The notes beneath the pieces were generated by a model. That model was not told where the DNA came from. It ran no database searches and worked only from the letters and a program-made list of their open reading frames with translations. A program made the translations under genes and the position numbers. From the NCBI RefSeq assembly GCF_016785945.1, contig NZ_JAEMEF010000003.1:124001-188000 (forward strand): a stretch of DNA of 64,000 nt, read 5' to 3'. Below, piece after piece: positions 9,313-18,274 of the stretch. Numbering within the stretch: position 1 is the stretch's first letter; every line of letters begins with the position of its first letter. The stretch is from Olleya sediminilitoris (GTDB lineage: Bacteria; Bacteroidota; Bacteroidia; Flavobacteriales; Flavobacteriaceae).

Positions 9313-10407
9313 TTAAGCTAAGTTGGGGTTTTGTCCTAAAACTTTAAGTTGGTTGTAGTGTTCAGAGATTGCTTTCCACATAGTTTTGTATTCGTTATAT
9401 GGTAAGCTAAATTCATGAGCTGTTTCTTTTACAATTTTAGCGATGTGTTTGTAATGTACATGGCTAATATGTGCAAATAAGTGATGTTCAACTTGTCTGT
9501 TTAATCCTCCTGTGTAAAACTCTACTAACCAGTTTTTAGGCGAAAAGTTAGAAGTTGTAAATAATTGGTGAATAGCCCAAGTATTTTTCATGTTTCCGTT
9601 TTCATCAGGAATTGGCATGTCAGTATTTGGCATAACATGTGCTAATTGAAACACAACACTTAAAATTATTCCTGCAGTATAATGCATGATTAAAAATCCA
9701 ATTAAAACTTGCCACCAAGTATATCCTAAAGATAAAGGTAAAACAACCCAAATAGCATAATACAATATTTTACCAATAATTAATTTGGTCCATTGTGTAG
9801 CAGGCTTAGGAAAATCTCCATAAGATAATTTTCTTTTTAAGTAGTTGTAGGTTTGTTTAAAATCTGTTGTAATTGCCCAATTTACCGTTAGTAAACCATA
9901 AAGTAAAAAAGCATAATATTTTTGGTATTGATGGATTTTTAACCATTTTGAATGCTTAGAAAATCTAATGATTCGTCCTGCATCAATGTCTTCATCATGA
10001 CCTTCAATATTAGTATAGGTATGGTGTAAAACATTGTGTTGTACTTTCCAGTTGTAATCGTTTCCTGCTAAAATATGGATACTACTACCCATTAATCTGT
10101 TAACCCATTTTTTACTAGAAAAAGACCCATGATTTGCATCATGCATTACATTCATACCAACACCAGCCATACCTACGCCTATAATCATAACGCATATAAT
10201 TAATAGCCAAGCAGGTAAATCAACTGACAATAATAGCGCTAATGGGCCTAATAATAGGGTGAACATTACTATTGCTTTGATGTATAATTTCCAGTTCCCT
10301 GTTTTTTTTATGTTATTCTCTTTAAAGTAATTGTTAACACGTTTGTTTAGTGTTTTAAAAAATTTTGCAGAGTCTATTCGTGAGAATGTTACTGTTTGCT
10401 TTGTCAT
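9313..10407 (-). CDS. membrane fatty acid desaturase (acyl-CoA/lipid desaturase type)
   Basis: An integral membrane di-iron desaturase that introduces a double bond into acyl chains, probably to adjust membrane fluidity. All three histidine boxes are present: HDANH at about residues 89-93, HNVLHH at about 124-129, and QVEHH near 300 followed by LFAHISHVHY. The QxxHH third box is typical of front-end (delta-5/delta-6 type) desaturases, but no cytochrome b5 domain is fused. Two pairs of hydrophobic helices surround the boxes. I start at ATG 10407 (364 aa); the frame extends to 10449, but those 14 codons are not typical. Regiospecificity cannot be read from the sequence. Confidence 0.88.
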   Translation of the reverse strand: MTKQTVTFSRIDSAKFFKTLNKRVNNYFKENNIKKTGNWKLYIKAIVMFTLLLGPLALLLSVDLPAWLLIICVMIIGVGMAGVGMNVMHDANHGSFSSKKWVNRLMGSSIHILAGNDYNWKVQHNVLHHTYTNIEGHDEDIDAGRIIRFSKHSKWLKIHQYQKYYAFLLYGLLTVNWAITTDFKQTYNYLKRKLSYGDFPKPATQWTKLIIGKILYYAIWVVLPLSLGYTWWQVLIGFLIMHYTAGIILSVVFQLAHVMPNTDMPIPDENGNMKNTWAIHQLFTTSNFSPKNWLVEFYTGGLNRQVEHHLFAHISHVHYKHIAKIVKETAHEFSLPYNEYKTMWKAISEHYNQLKVLGQNPNLA

Positions 10408-10463
10408 TGTAATTGTATTCTTTTTTATTGTAACGAAAAAAATCGTCAAATAATATTTGTTAA

Positions 10464-10471
10464 CAAAGATA
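10464..10471 (-). promoter_or_regulatory. promoter -7 element for the desaturase
   Basis: The minus strand reads TATCTTTG, an exact TAnnTTTG match about 57 bases before ATG 10407. No clear TTG -33 element at the right distance was found. Confidence 0.5.
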
Positions 10472-10516
10472 ATTAATTAAGCAAAACAGAAGCTCCTTTT
10501 TTTATGTTAAAATGTA

Positions 10517-10524
10517 TATTTTTG
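10517..10524 (+). promoter_or_regulatory. promoter -7 element for rsmG
   Basis: TATTTTTG matches TAnnTTTG and lies 20 bases before the rsmG ATG; a T-run sits at the -33 distance. Confidence 0.5.
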
Positions 10525-10543
10525 CCGAAAATTATATAAGATT

Positions 10544-11176
10544 ATGGAGCTGATTTTAAAGTATTTTCCTGATTTAACACCATTACAGATTGAACAATTT
10601 ACAAAGCTTGAAGCTTTATATCAAGATTGGAATTTGAAAATTAATGTGGTGTCAAGAAAAGATATTGACGAGTTGTATTTAAGACACGTTTTACACTCTT
10701 TGGCAATTGCTAAAGTCATGGATTTTAAAAGCGGAAGCTCTATGATGGATGTTGGTACAGGAGGAGGGTTTCCTGGTATCCCTTTGGCTATTTTATATCC
10801 TGAATGTGAGTTTCATTTGGTAGATAGTATCAATAAAAAATTGAATGTAGTACGTGAGGTAGTTACAGGTTTAGAATTGCAAAATGTAAAAGTGACTCAT
10901 AGTCGTGTTGAAGAAATTAAAGAAACATACGACTTTATTATAAGTCGTGCAGTTGCTGCAATGCCAACTTTTGTGCATTGGATAAAAGGTAAAGTGGCCA
11001 AGACACAACAAAATGACTTGAAAAATGGAATTCTTTATCTTAAAGGTGGAGATTTAACAGAAGAGTTAAAAGATTATCAAACAACTACTATTTATAATAT
11101 TTCTGATTTTTATGAAGAAGACTTTTTTGAAACCAAGAAGGTTGTTCATTTGCCAATAAAATGGAAAGCTAAATAA
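10544..11176 (+). CDS. rsmG: 16S rRNA (guanine-527-N7)-methyltransferase RsmG
   Basis: A SAM-dependent methyltransferase that places m7G at position 527 of 16S rRNA. The 210-residue protein has the standard RsmG layout: an N-terminal helical part containing NLKINVVSRKDIDELYLRHVLHSL (written here only as landmarks around residues 32-54), the SAM-binding motif DVGTGGGFPGIPLA near 69, and SRAVAAMPTF near 134. The length matches the family. It is a single gene followed by a strong terminator and convergent with metK. Confidence 0.95.
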   Translation: MELILKYFPDLTPLQIEQFTKLEALYQDWNLKINVVSRKDIDELYLRHVLHSLAIAKVMDFKSGSSMMDVGTGGGFPGIPLAILYPECEFHLVDSINKKLNVVREVVTGLELQNVKVTHSRVEEIKETYDFIISRAVAAMPTFVHWIKGKVAKTQQNDLKNGILYLKGGDLTEELKDYQTTTIYNISDFYEEDFFETKKVVHLPIKWKAK

Positions 11177-11177
11177 T

Positions 11178-11210
11178 AAAAAAGCCTCACATTTGTGAGG
11201 CTTTTTTATT
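11178..11210. terminator. bidirectional intrinsic terminator between rsmG and metK
   Basis: The stem GCCTCAC (11184-11190) pairs with GTGAGGC (11195-11201) over a 4-nt loop, flanked by A- and T-runs. Confidence 0.9.
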
Positions 11211-11227
11211 AATATATTGATTGGATA

Positions 11228-12484
11228 TTATAATCCAAATTCAGCTTTTACTTTATCAACGTAGTCAAGTTTTTCCCAAGTAAATAATTCGACATCAACA
11301 GTAATGTCTCCACCATTTGGTCTTGAAAAAGTTTTAGATACAGTTTCACTTTGCCTTCCCATGTGTCCATAAGCAGCAGTTTCGCTGTACATAGGATTAC
11401 GTAATTTTAAACGATCTTCAATAGCAGATGGACGCATGTCAAATATCTTAGATATTTTTTCAGCAATTTCACCATCAGTCATATTAAAAGCGCAAGTTCC
11501 GTATGTGTCAACAAAAATTCCCATTGGTTCAACAACACCAATTGCATAAGATACTTGTACTAAAATTTCATCACAAACACCAGCAGCAACTAAATTTTTA
11601 GCAATATGTCTTGTTGCGTAAGCTGCACTTCGGTCTACTTTACTAGGATCTTTTCCAGAAAATGCTCCACCACCATGTGCACCTTTTCCTCCATAAGTAT
11701 CAACAATAATCTTACGACCAGTTAATCCTGTATCACCATGTGGTCCACCAATTACAAATTTCCCTGTTGGATTGATGTGATATTTAATGTCATCATTAAA
11801 TAAAGCTTGTGTTGCTTCCGGTAATTTAGCAATTACTCTAGGTATTAAAATCTCAACAATGTCTTTTCTGATTTTTGATAACATAGCGTCATCTTCTGCA
11901 TCAAAATCGTCATGTTGTGTTGATACGACTATAGCGTCAATACGTAGTGGTGTATTGTCATCACTATATTCAATAGTAACTTGACTTTTAGAATCAGGCC
12001 TTAGGTAAGTAATGTCTTTGTTTTCGCGACGTAACTCTGCTAATTCAATTAAAATTTTATGAGATAAATCTAAAGCTAAAGGCATATAGTTTTCTGTCTC
12101 GCGTGTTGCATAACCAAACATCATACCTTGGTCACCTGCACCTTGTTCTTCTTTGCTAGCACGATCAACACCACGATTAATATCGTCTGATTGTTCATGT
12201 ATAGCACTAAAAACACCACAAGAGTTACCATCAAACATGTATTCGCTTTTGGTATAACCTATTTTGTTAATTGTGTCTCTTGCAATTTTTTGTACGTCAA
12301 GGTAAGTGTTAGATTTAACTTCTCCAGCAAGTACCACTTGACCTGTTGTAACTAACGTCTCGCAAGCTACTTTACTATCTTTATCAAAAGCTAAAAAGTT
12401 GTCTATTAAAGCATCACTAATTTGATCTGCTACTTTGTCTGGGTGTCCTTCAGACACACTTTCTGATGTAAATAAATACGCCAT
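11228..12484 (-). CDS. metK: S-adenosylmethionine synthase MetK
   Basis: Makes SAM from methionine and ATP and so closes the methionine pathway whose other genes lie between 15.9 and 24.7 kb. The 418 residues show the family signatures: [18 protein letters not shown] near the N-terminus (about 10-27), [13 protein letters not shown] near 133, [12 protein letters not shown] near 259, and [19 protein letters not shown] near 276. The length is slightly above that of E. coli MetK and normal for Bacteroidota. The 5' leader carries a SAM-II riboswitch, so SAM probably represses its own synthase. It is transcribed towards rsmG and away from ppc. Confidence 0.97.
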   Translation of the reverse strand: MAYLFTSESVSEGHPDKVADQISDALIDNFLAFDKDSKVACETLVTTGQVVLAGEVKSNTYLDVQKIARDTINKIGYTKSEYMFDGNSCGVFSAIHEQSDDINRGVDRASKEEQGAGDQGMMFGYATRETENYMPLALDLSHKILIELAELRRENKDITYLRPDSKSQVTIEYSDDNTPLRIDAIVVSTQHDDFDAEDDAMLSKIRKDIVEILIPRVIAKLPEATQALFNDDIKYHINPTGKFVIGGPHGDTGLTGRKIIVDTYGGKGAHGGGAFSGKDPSKVDRSAAYATRHIAKNLVAAGVCDEILVQVSYAIGVVEPMGIFVDTYGTCAFNMTDGEIAEKISKIFDMRPSAIEDRLKLRNPMYSETAAYGHMGRQSETVSKTFSRPNGGDITVDVELFTWEKLDYVDKVKAEFGL

Positions 12485-12509
12485 ATTTGTTTTTTAAAAT
12501 GTATATATA

Positions 12510-12526
12510 GATTTGACGAAAGCGTC
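12510..12526 (-). promoter_or_regulatory. possible expression platform of the metK riboswitch
   Basis: On the minus strand GACG-CTTT-CGTC can form a small hairpin (12515-12526). The overlapping GTCAAATC (encoded by 12510-12517) is an exact 8-nt complement of GATTTGAC inside the SAM-II aptamer (encoded by 12575-12582). The two pairings exclude each other, which is what a switch needs. The mechanism is inferred. Confidence 0.5.
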
Positions 12527-12537
12527 CAAGGAAGTTT

Positions 12538-12590
12538 ACACTGCCTTTAGCATTTTTTAATGAGGTTGCAATCAGTCAAATCCGTCCTCT
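12538..12590 (-). promoter_or_regulatory. SAM-II riboswitch aptamer upstream of metK
   Basis: Read on the minus strand, the leader contains a P1 stem GAGG/CCTC (12586-12589 with 12562-12565) whose loop holds GATTTGAC and GATTGCAA. An A-rich linker and TGCTAAAGGCAG (12541-12552) follow. This order matches the SAM-II (metA-type) pseudoknot: a hairpin loop with a conserved ATTGCAA, and a downstream strand with GCTAAA that folds back onto the loop; ACTG in the loop pairs with CAGT downstream. SAM-II is known from Alphaproteobacteria and Bacteroidota. The position in the 5' leader of metK agrees with SAM feedback. Confidence 0.85.
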
Positions 12591-12604
12591 AATTTATTGA
12601 GATG

Positions 12605-12612
12605 CAAAAGTA
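12605..12612 (-). promoter_or_regulatory. promoter -7 element for metK
   Basis: The minus strand reads TACTTTTG (TAnnTTTG). Transcription would begin about 5-10 bases later, immediately before the SAM-II aptamer. Confidence 0.6.
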
Positions 12613-12834
12613 AGAAAATAAAGTAGTTTTTAAAGACACATAAAGTTAAAAATAGTTAATAGGTGTTTTTATATACTATTAAGCATTTAGTAAAAATCAG
12701 TTTTAAGCTTTTAAATTATACAATTCTTATTAAGAAAACGATTTAGTAGGATAATTCGTAAATTCTTGCCTAAAATATTAATAGTAAACGATTGTTGATT
12801 AACTTTATAAGCAATAACAAACTAAATAAAAGCT
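12613..12834. other. AT-rich intergenic region before ppc
   Basis: It must hold the ppc promoter, but I found no clean TAnnTTTG element and no hairpin, repeat or small gene. Confidence 0.4.
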
Positions 12835-15414
12835 ATGTCTTTACAACCTAAATTAACACGTTTCAATCAAAATGTACTCTCTAAATATCAGATTTACAAT
12901 GGTATTTTTATGACACTTCCTTTTGATACTATTACAAAAACAGGTGTGTTACTTCCGTTGTTTCATGAAACCTGTAAAACTGGATTTGAAAATGGAGATA
13001 ATCCAACTATAATTGTAGATACTTTTTTTAAGAAATACCAAGCAAGACGATCAGACAAAAGTAAGATCGATTTATTGTTTCGTTTTATTCAATATATAGA
13101 GCGTCAAGTTGTTTTATTTGATGCAATTGAAGATGCAGCTTTTCCTGTAGTTAATAATATGGATGGTATTGGTACACTACGAAGTTTAAAAGAAAGCGCT
13201 ACTGCAGATGGTAAATTGGACAAATTACGTGAGTATTTAGAAGAATTTAAAGTGCGAATAGTGTTAACTGCGCATCCTACTCAGTTTTATCCTGGAACTG
13301 TTTTGGGTATTATAACAGATCTAACCGAAGCTGTGAAACAAAACGATTTATTACGTATTAATGATTTGTTAGCTCAATTAGGTAAAACCCCGTTTTTTAA
13401 ACATGAAAAACCAACACCTTACGATGAAGCTGTAAGTTTAATCTGGTATTTAGAAAATGTGTTTTATGAATCTTTCGGAAAAATTTATGATTACATCCAG
13501 CAAAATATATTTGATGGACAACCTATAGATAACAATATAATTAATGTTGGCTTTTGGCCTGGTGGAGACAGAGATGGTAACCCGTTTGTTACTCCAAAAA
13601 TTACAGTTAAAGTTGCTAAAAGGTTACACGAAACCATTATTAAAAACTATTATAAAGATATACGTAAGTTAAAACGAAAGTTAACTTTTCAAGGTATTGA
13701 AAGCCGAATTTCTAAAATAGAAACAGAGTTATACAAAAAAGTACTTCATGAAGAGTCTAGTTTAACTTTAGAAGCTTTTGTTTCAGAATTAAAAGATATT
13801 AGACAGGTTGTAATTGACCAACACCAATCTTTATATGTTACTGAGATTACTAGTCTACTTAATAAATTACATTTATTTGGGTTTCATTTTTCAAGTTTAG
13901 ACATTCGTCAAGATAGTCGTGCACATCATAAAGTATTTACAGATATGGTTGATGTTATGATAGCTAATGGTAGTAAGGATATCCCTAATAATTACCATGA
14001 TTTATCAGAAACAGAACAAGTGAAAATCTTATCTGAAGTTAAAGGAAAAGTTGATTTGTCTTTAATTAAAGATGAAAACACATTAAAAGCTTTAAATACC
14101 ATTAAAGCTATTAAAACTATTCAAGAAACTAATGGAGAACAAGCAGCCAACCGATACATAATAAGTAATAATCAAACGACATTAAATGTCATGCAGTTAT
14201 TTGCAATGTTAAAACTTGTTGCTTTTCATGACGAATTAACAATAGATGTTGGACCATTATTTGAAACTATAACAGATCTAGAGAATGCACATCTTGTTAT
14301 GGAAGAGTTATATACTAATCCTGCTTACGCAAAGCATTTAAAAGCCAGAGGAAATAAGCAAACTATCATGTTAGGTTTTAGTGATGGTACTAAAGATGGT
14401 GGTTACTTAATGGCTAATTGGGCTATTTATAAAGCCAAAGAACGCTTAACAGCAATTTCTAGAAAATATGATGTAACCGTAATATTTTTTGATGGTCGTG
14501 GTGGACCACCAGCAAGAGGAGGAGGTAAAACTCATAATTTTTACGCTTCACTAGGTCCAACTATAGAGGATAAAGAAGTACAGTTAACTATTCAAGGTCA
14601 GACGATTAGTTCTAATTTTGGAACATTAGATTCCTCACAATATAACTTAGAGCAATTAATAAGTTCTGGTATTTATAATAGTTTAAGTGATGCCGATTTA
14701 AGTATGGTTCCAGAAAATAGAGTCGTTATGGATAACTTAGCAAAACTGAGTTACCAAACGTATGTAGACTTTAAAAATCATCCTAAATTTATTTCGTATT
14801 TAGAGCATATGAGTACGCTTAAGTACTACGCAAAGACTAATATTGGGAGTAGACCATCTAAACGTGGTAAGTCTGAAGGTTTAGTGTTTGACGATTTAAG
14901 AGCTATTCCTTTTGTAGGATCTTGGAGTCAATTAAAACAGAATGTTCCTGGTTTTTTTGGTGTTGGTACAGCTTTAAAACATTATGAAGATGCAGGCGAG
15001 TTTGAAAAAGCACAACGCTTATTTAAAACCTCTAGTTTTTTCAGAACTTTAATAGAAAATAGTATGATGTCATTATCAAAATCGTTTTTTGATTTGACTA
15101 AATATATGAGTGAAGATCCTGAGTATGGTGAGTTTTGGAACGTGATACATACAGAATATTTAACAACAAAACGATTGATTTTAAAACTTACAGGCTATAC
15201 TGAACTGATGGAGGAAGAACCATCAGGTAAAGCATCAATTAAAGTTAGAGAGTCCATTGTGCTTCCATTATTGACTATTCAGCAATTTGCTTTAAAACAA
15301 ATTCAAGAATTAGAAAAAGTAGAAGAAAAGGATGTAGACTTAATTGCTGTATATGAAAAACTAGTAACAAGATCGTTATTTGGAAATATAAATGCGAGTC
15401 GTAATTCGGCTTAA
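12835..15414 (+). CDS. ppc: phosphoenolpyruvate carboxylase
   Basis: Carboxylates phosphoenolpyruvate to oxaloacetate, refilling the TCA cycle and feeding aspartate-derived amino acids such as methionine. The 859 residues contain the catalytic histidine region LTAHPTQ (H147), the substrate-binding GFWPGGDRDGNPFV near 239, the mobile loop FFDGRGGPPARGGG near 551, and GSRPSKR near 682. The C-terminus ends in NASRNSA instead of the usual RNTG tail, as I expect for the divergent Bacteroidota type. It is a single gene between the metK leader and a long-stem terminator; no plant-type phosphorylatable serine motif is seen at the N-terminus. Confidence 0.95.
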   Translation: MSLQPKLTRFNQNVLSKYQIYNGIFMTLPFDTITKTGVLLPLFHETCKTGFENGDNPTIIVDTFFKKYQARRSDKSKIDLLFRFIQYIERQVVLFDAIEDAAFPVVNNMDGIGTLRSLKESATADGKLDKLREYLEEFKVRIVLTAHPTQFYPGTVLGIITDLTEAVKQNDLLRINDLLAQLGKTPFFKHEKPTPYDEAVSLIWYLENVFYESFGKIYDYIQQNIFDGQPIDNNIINVGFWPGGDRDGNPFVTPKITVKVAKRLHETIIKNYYKDIRKLKRKLTFQGIESRISKIETELYKKVLHEESSLTLEAFVSELKDIRQVVIDQHQSLYVTEITSLLNKLHLFGFHFSSLDIRQDSRAHHKVFTDMVDVMIANGSKDIPNNYHDLSETEQVKILSEVKGKVDLSLIKDENTLKALNTIKAIKTIQETNGEQAANRYIISNNQTTLNVMQLFAMLKLVAFHDELTIDVGPLFETITDLENAHLVMEELYTNPAYAKHLKARGNKQTIMLGFSDGTKDGGYLMANWAIYKAKERLTAISRKYDVTVIFFDGRGGPPARGGGKTHNFYASLGPTIEDKEVQLTIQGQTISSNFGTLDSSQYNLEQLISSGIYNSLSDADLSMVPENRVVMDNLAKLSYQTYVDFKNHPKFISYLEHMSTLKYYAKTNIGSRPSKRGKSEGLVFDDLRAIPFVGSWSQLKQNVPGFFGVGTALKHYEDAGEFEKAQRLFKTSSFFRTLIENSMMSLSKSFFDLTKYMSEDPEYGEFWNVIHTEYLTTKRLILKLTGYTELMEEEPSGKASIKVRESIVLPLLTIQQFALKQIQELEKVEEKDVDLIAVYEKLVTRSLFGNINASRNSA

Positions 15415-15446
15415 ATTTTAGGTGAAATTATTATTTTACTAAGGGT

Positions 15447-15499
15447 GTATAGCAAGTTTGATGTATTCAAGCTTGCTATACTTGTTTTAAGATTATTTT
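15447..15499 (+). terminator. intrinsic terminator of ppc
   Basis: GTATAGCAAG (15447-15456) pairs with CTTGCTATAC (15472-15481), with a further TTG/CAA pairing inside, followed by a T-rich stretch. Confidence 0.75.
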
Positions 15500-15584
15500 T
15501 CTTTAAAAATTCAATTTAATAGAATTTTTTTCTCAAAATATAAAAATAAGTTAATTTTTTAGAATATTATTCCGTTTTGTTTGG

Positions 15585-15612
15585 TTGTGAAAAATAAATT
15601 TTGCAATATTTG
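15585..15612 (+). promoter_or_regulatory. probable promoter of the metY operon
   Basis: A TTG at 15585-15587 and AATATTTG at 15605-15612 (one mismatch to TAnnTTTG) lie 17 bases apart, about 30 bases before the SAM-I aptamer. Confidence 0.4.
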
Positions 15613-15642
15613 TATTCACAAAGTTCAAACACTTACTGAAAT

Positions 15643-15733
15643 GTTATCAAGAAAGGTGGAGAGATAGACTCGTTGAAACCTTAGCAACCCTTAGACTTAC
15701 TAAGAAGGTGCTACATTCTACTTAATAGATGAT
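15643..15733 (+). promoter_or_regulatory. SAM-I riboswitch (S-box) upstream of metY
   Basis: The conserved S-box core is present in order: AAAGGTGGAGAGATAGACT, GTTGAAACCTTAGCAACC and AAGGTGCTACATTC. The closing P1 stem is GTTATC (15643-15648) with GATGAT (15728-15733). This is the classic SAM-binding aptamer of methionine genes. It precedes metY by 150 bases and probably controls the following methionine genes. A hairpin 34 bases further on is a candidate terminator. Confidence 0.93.
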
Positions 15734-15766
15734 TCATTAATCAACTATTGGATAGATAACTAAAAT

Positions 15767-15800
15767 CTAATTACTCATTTGTAATTAGTAATTTCTTTTT
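15767..15800 (+). terminator. possible attenuator hairpin of the SAM-I riboswitch
   Basis: CTAATTAC (15767-15774) and GTAATTAG (15781-15788) form a perfect 8-bp stem with a 6-nt loop, followed by TAATTTCTTTTT. It fits the expression platform of the S-box, although the stem is AT-rich and I did not find a convincing anti-terminator. Confidence 0.5.
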
Positions 15801-15882
15801 AACATTTTTCTATTAGGTACGCTTCCAATGAAGCTTATTTGACTTTTGAATTAATTTAGTTTAACTCGAAAAAATTAGAAAA

Positions 15883-17175
15883 ATGAGTACACAAAAATTT
15901 GCTACACAAGCATTACACGCAGGACACGACACCACACAAACAGGAGGTACAAGAGCAGTACCTATTTACCAGACATCATCTTATGTGTTTGATAATTCAG
16001 ACGATGCAGCAGGACGATTCAATTTATCTGTTCCTGGATTTATTTACACAAGATTAAATAATCCAACTAATGATGTTTTAGAGCAGCGTATTGCAGCTTT
16101 AGAAGGTGGTATTGCAGCAGTTGCAACAGCCTCTGGTACTGCAGCAATTTCAACAACTTTATTAACGTTATTAAAAGCAGGAGATCACATTGTAGCATCC
16201 AGTAGTTTGTATGGTGGTACTTATAATTTGTTAAGTGTAACTTTACCAAGGCATGGTATTACTACTACTTTTGTAGATCCTTCAGATCCTGAAAATTTTA
16301 GTAAAGCTGCTCAAGAAAATACTAGAGCTGTTTTTGTCGAGTCTTTAGGTAATCCTAAGTTAGATGTATTAGATATAGAAGCAATAGCGCAACATGCAAA
16401 AGCACACAAAGTACCATTAATCGTTGATAATACAGTAGCAACACCTTATTTATTAAATCCAATTAAATATGGTGCGAATATAGTCATCCATTCGCTTACA
16501 AAATATATTACAGGTAACGGAACGTCTTTAGGAGGTATTATTGTTGATGCAGGAACTTTTGACTGGACTAATGGTAAATTTCCAGAGTTTACAGAGCCTT
16601 CTGCAGGTTATCATGGTTTAGTGTATAGCGAAACTATTGGTCCAGCAGCTTTTATTGCAAAAATAAGAATAGAAGGTCTGCGTGATTATGGTGGTGCATT
16701 AAGTCCCTTTAATGCTTTTCAAATTATTCAGGGATTAGAAACTTTAGAATTACGTGTTCTAAAGCATTCGCAAAATGCTTTAATATTAGCCAAGTGGTTA
16801 CAAGAACAACCAGAAGTGACTTGGGTAAATTATCCAGGATTACAAACTAGTAAATATAATGCTTTAGCAAAAAAGTATTTACCAAAAGGACAAAGTGGAG
16901 TGGTCACATTTGGTGTTGAAGGCGGTTTTGAATCGGCTAAAAAAATAGCTGATACAACCAAGTTATTCTCTTTGTTAGCTAATATTGGAGATACTAAATC
17001 TTTAATTATACATCCTGCAAGCACAACACACCAGCAATTAGATAATGCAGCTCAAGAAGCAACAGGTGTTACCAAAGACTTAATTAGATTATCTGTTGGA
17101 ATAGAAAATATAGACGATTTAAAAGCCGATTTAAAAGCAGCTTTTACTGAAGTCAAAAAATCTGTTTTAGCCTAA
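15883..17175 (+). CDS. metY: O-acetylhomoserine sulfhydrylase
   Basis: A PLP-dependent Cys/Met-metabolism enzyme that joins sulfide to O-acetylhomoserine to give homocysteine, taking the sulfide made by the cys genes at 25-32 kb. The 430-residue length and motifs are those of MetY: TQALHAGHDTTQTGGTRA at the N-terminus, YTRLNNPTNDVLEQRIAALEGG (around 52-73), VDNTVATPYLLNP near 182, the PLP lysine K207 in HSLTKYITGNGTSLGG, and a C-terminal IHPASTTHQQL. The longer insertion after the PLP lysine separates it from the shorter cystathionine-type enzyme three genes on. It is the first gene behind the SAM-I riboswitch. Confidence 0.94.
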   Translation: MSTQKFATQALHAGHDTTQTGGTRAVPIYQTSSYVFDNSDDAAGRFNLSVPGFIYTRLNNPTNDVLEQRIAALEGGIAAVATASGTAAISTTLLTLLKAGDHIVASSSLYGGTYNLLSVTLPRHGITTTFVDPSDPENFSKAAQENTRAVFVESLGNPKLDVLDIEAIAQHAKAHKVPLIVDNTVATPYLLNPIKYGANIVIHSLTKYITGNGTSLGGIIVDAGTFDWTNGKFPEFTEPSAGYHGLVYSETIGPAAFIAKIRIEGLRDYGGALSPFNAFQIIQGLETLELRVLKHSQNALILAKWLQEQPEVTWVNYPGLQTSKYNALAKKYLPKGQSGVVTFGVEGGFESAKKIADTTKLFSLLANIGDTKSLIIHPASTTHQQLDNAAQEATGVTKDLIRLSVGIENIDDLKADLKAAFTEVKKSVLA

Positions 17176-17209
17176 TTACTCTATAATTTTAGTTATTTAA
17201 TACCGAAAT

Positions 17210-17249
17210 AGTTTCACGCTTTTTATTTGCCATTTTAAAGTGTGAAACT
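17210..17249 (+). repeat. 13-bp inverted repeat between metY and metX
   Basis: AGTTTCACGCTTT and AAAGTGTGAAACT form a 13-bp stem (one G-U pair in RNA) with a 14-nt loop, ending 19 bases before the metX start. No U-tract follows, so it is not a classic terminator; it may be a processing or stability hairpin. Confidence 0.6.
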
Positions 17250-17267
17250 TATTTCAAAGATCTCACA

Positions 17268-18272
17268 ATGAAAAACTTAAAATACATAAGTATTCCTGGG
17301 TTTGTAAATAATAATGGACAGACTTTTGATATTAATTTGTCTTACCAATTATTCGGACAACCTTTACATTCGGCTCCAATTGTCTTGGTTAATCATGCGT
17401 TAACAGGTAATTCTAATGTGGTTGGAGAAAACGGTTGGTGGAACGATTTAATAGGCGAAAACAAATGTATTGATACTTCTTACTATACTATTTTGGCATT
17501 TAATATTCCAGGTAATGGGTTTGATAATAAACAAGAACATTTAATACACAATTACAAAGGATTTACTGCTCGTAATATTGCACAATTATTTGCTGAAGGC
17601 TTAAAGCAATTAGAGATAACTGAGTTGTTTTCAATTATTGGTGGTTCTGTTGGAGGAGGAATAGCTTGGGAGTTGGCTATTTTACAACCTAATTTAGCAA
17701 AGCATTTAATACCAATAGCTACAGACTGGAAAGTTACCGACTGGTTAATAGCTAATTGTCACATTCAAGAGGCTATTTTAAATAACTCCATTAAACCTCT
17801 TGAAGATGCTAGGATGCATGCTATGACATTGTATCGTACACCAGAATCTTTAACTAAAAAGTTTGATCGTGATCAAACAGAAAATTCGGTTTTTAAAGTC
17901 GAAAGTTGGCTGAATTATCATGGTCAAAATTTAGACAAGCGTTTTCATCTACCAGCTTATAAATTAATGAATCAAATCCTTAAAACTATTGATATAACTA
18001 GAGGTCGATTATCTTTTAAAGAAGTAGCTTCAGCTATTAAAGGTCACGTACATATTATAACGATTAATAGTGATTTGTTTTTTAAAGCAGACGAAAACTG
18101 GGAAACCTATTTGGATCTAAAATCAGTTAAAAAAGAAGTGACTATTGGCGAAATAAAATCAATACATGGTCATGATGCCTTTCTAATTGAATTTGATCAG
18201 CTATCAAAATTATTAAATCCAATTTTTGAGGTAAAGAAGCAGTATAATACAGTATTAAAAAAAGCAATTTAA
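17268..18272 (+). CDS. metX: homoserine O-acetyltransferase-like alpha/beta hydrolase fold enzyme
   Basis: Activates homoserine, most likely by acetylation from acetyl-CoA, to supply MetY. The 334-residue protein has the MetX fold: NHALTGNSNVVG near 44, a nucleophile elbow GGSVGGGIAWELA near 126 (catalytic Ser128), an acid candidate in NSDLFFKADEN near 266, and a C-terminal histidine in SIHGHDAFLIEF. The elbow reads GGSVGGG rather than the usual GGSMGG, and the protein is 20-50 residues shorter than many MetX enzymes, so exact acyl-donor preference is uncertain. It lies in the methionine cluster and its stop is 2 bases from the next start. Confidence 0.85.
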   Translation: MKNLKYISIPGFVNNNGQTFDINLSYQLFGQPLHSAPIVLVNHALTGNSNVVGENGWWNDLIGENKCIDTSYYTILAFNIPGNGFDNKQEHLIHNYKGFTARNIAQLFAEGLKQLEITELFSIIGGSVGGGIAWELAILQPNLAKHLIPIATDWKVTDWLIANCHIQEAILNNSIKPLEDARMHAMTLYRTPESLTKKFDRDQTENSVFKVESWLNYHGQNLDKRFHLPAYKLMNQILKTIDITRGRLSFKEVASAIKGHVHIITINSDLFFKADENWETYLDLKSVKKEVTIGEIKSIHGHDAFLIEFDQLSKLLNPIFEVKKQYNTVLKKAI

Positions 18273-18274
18273 TA

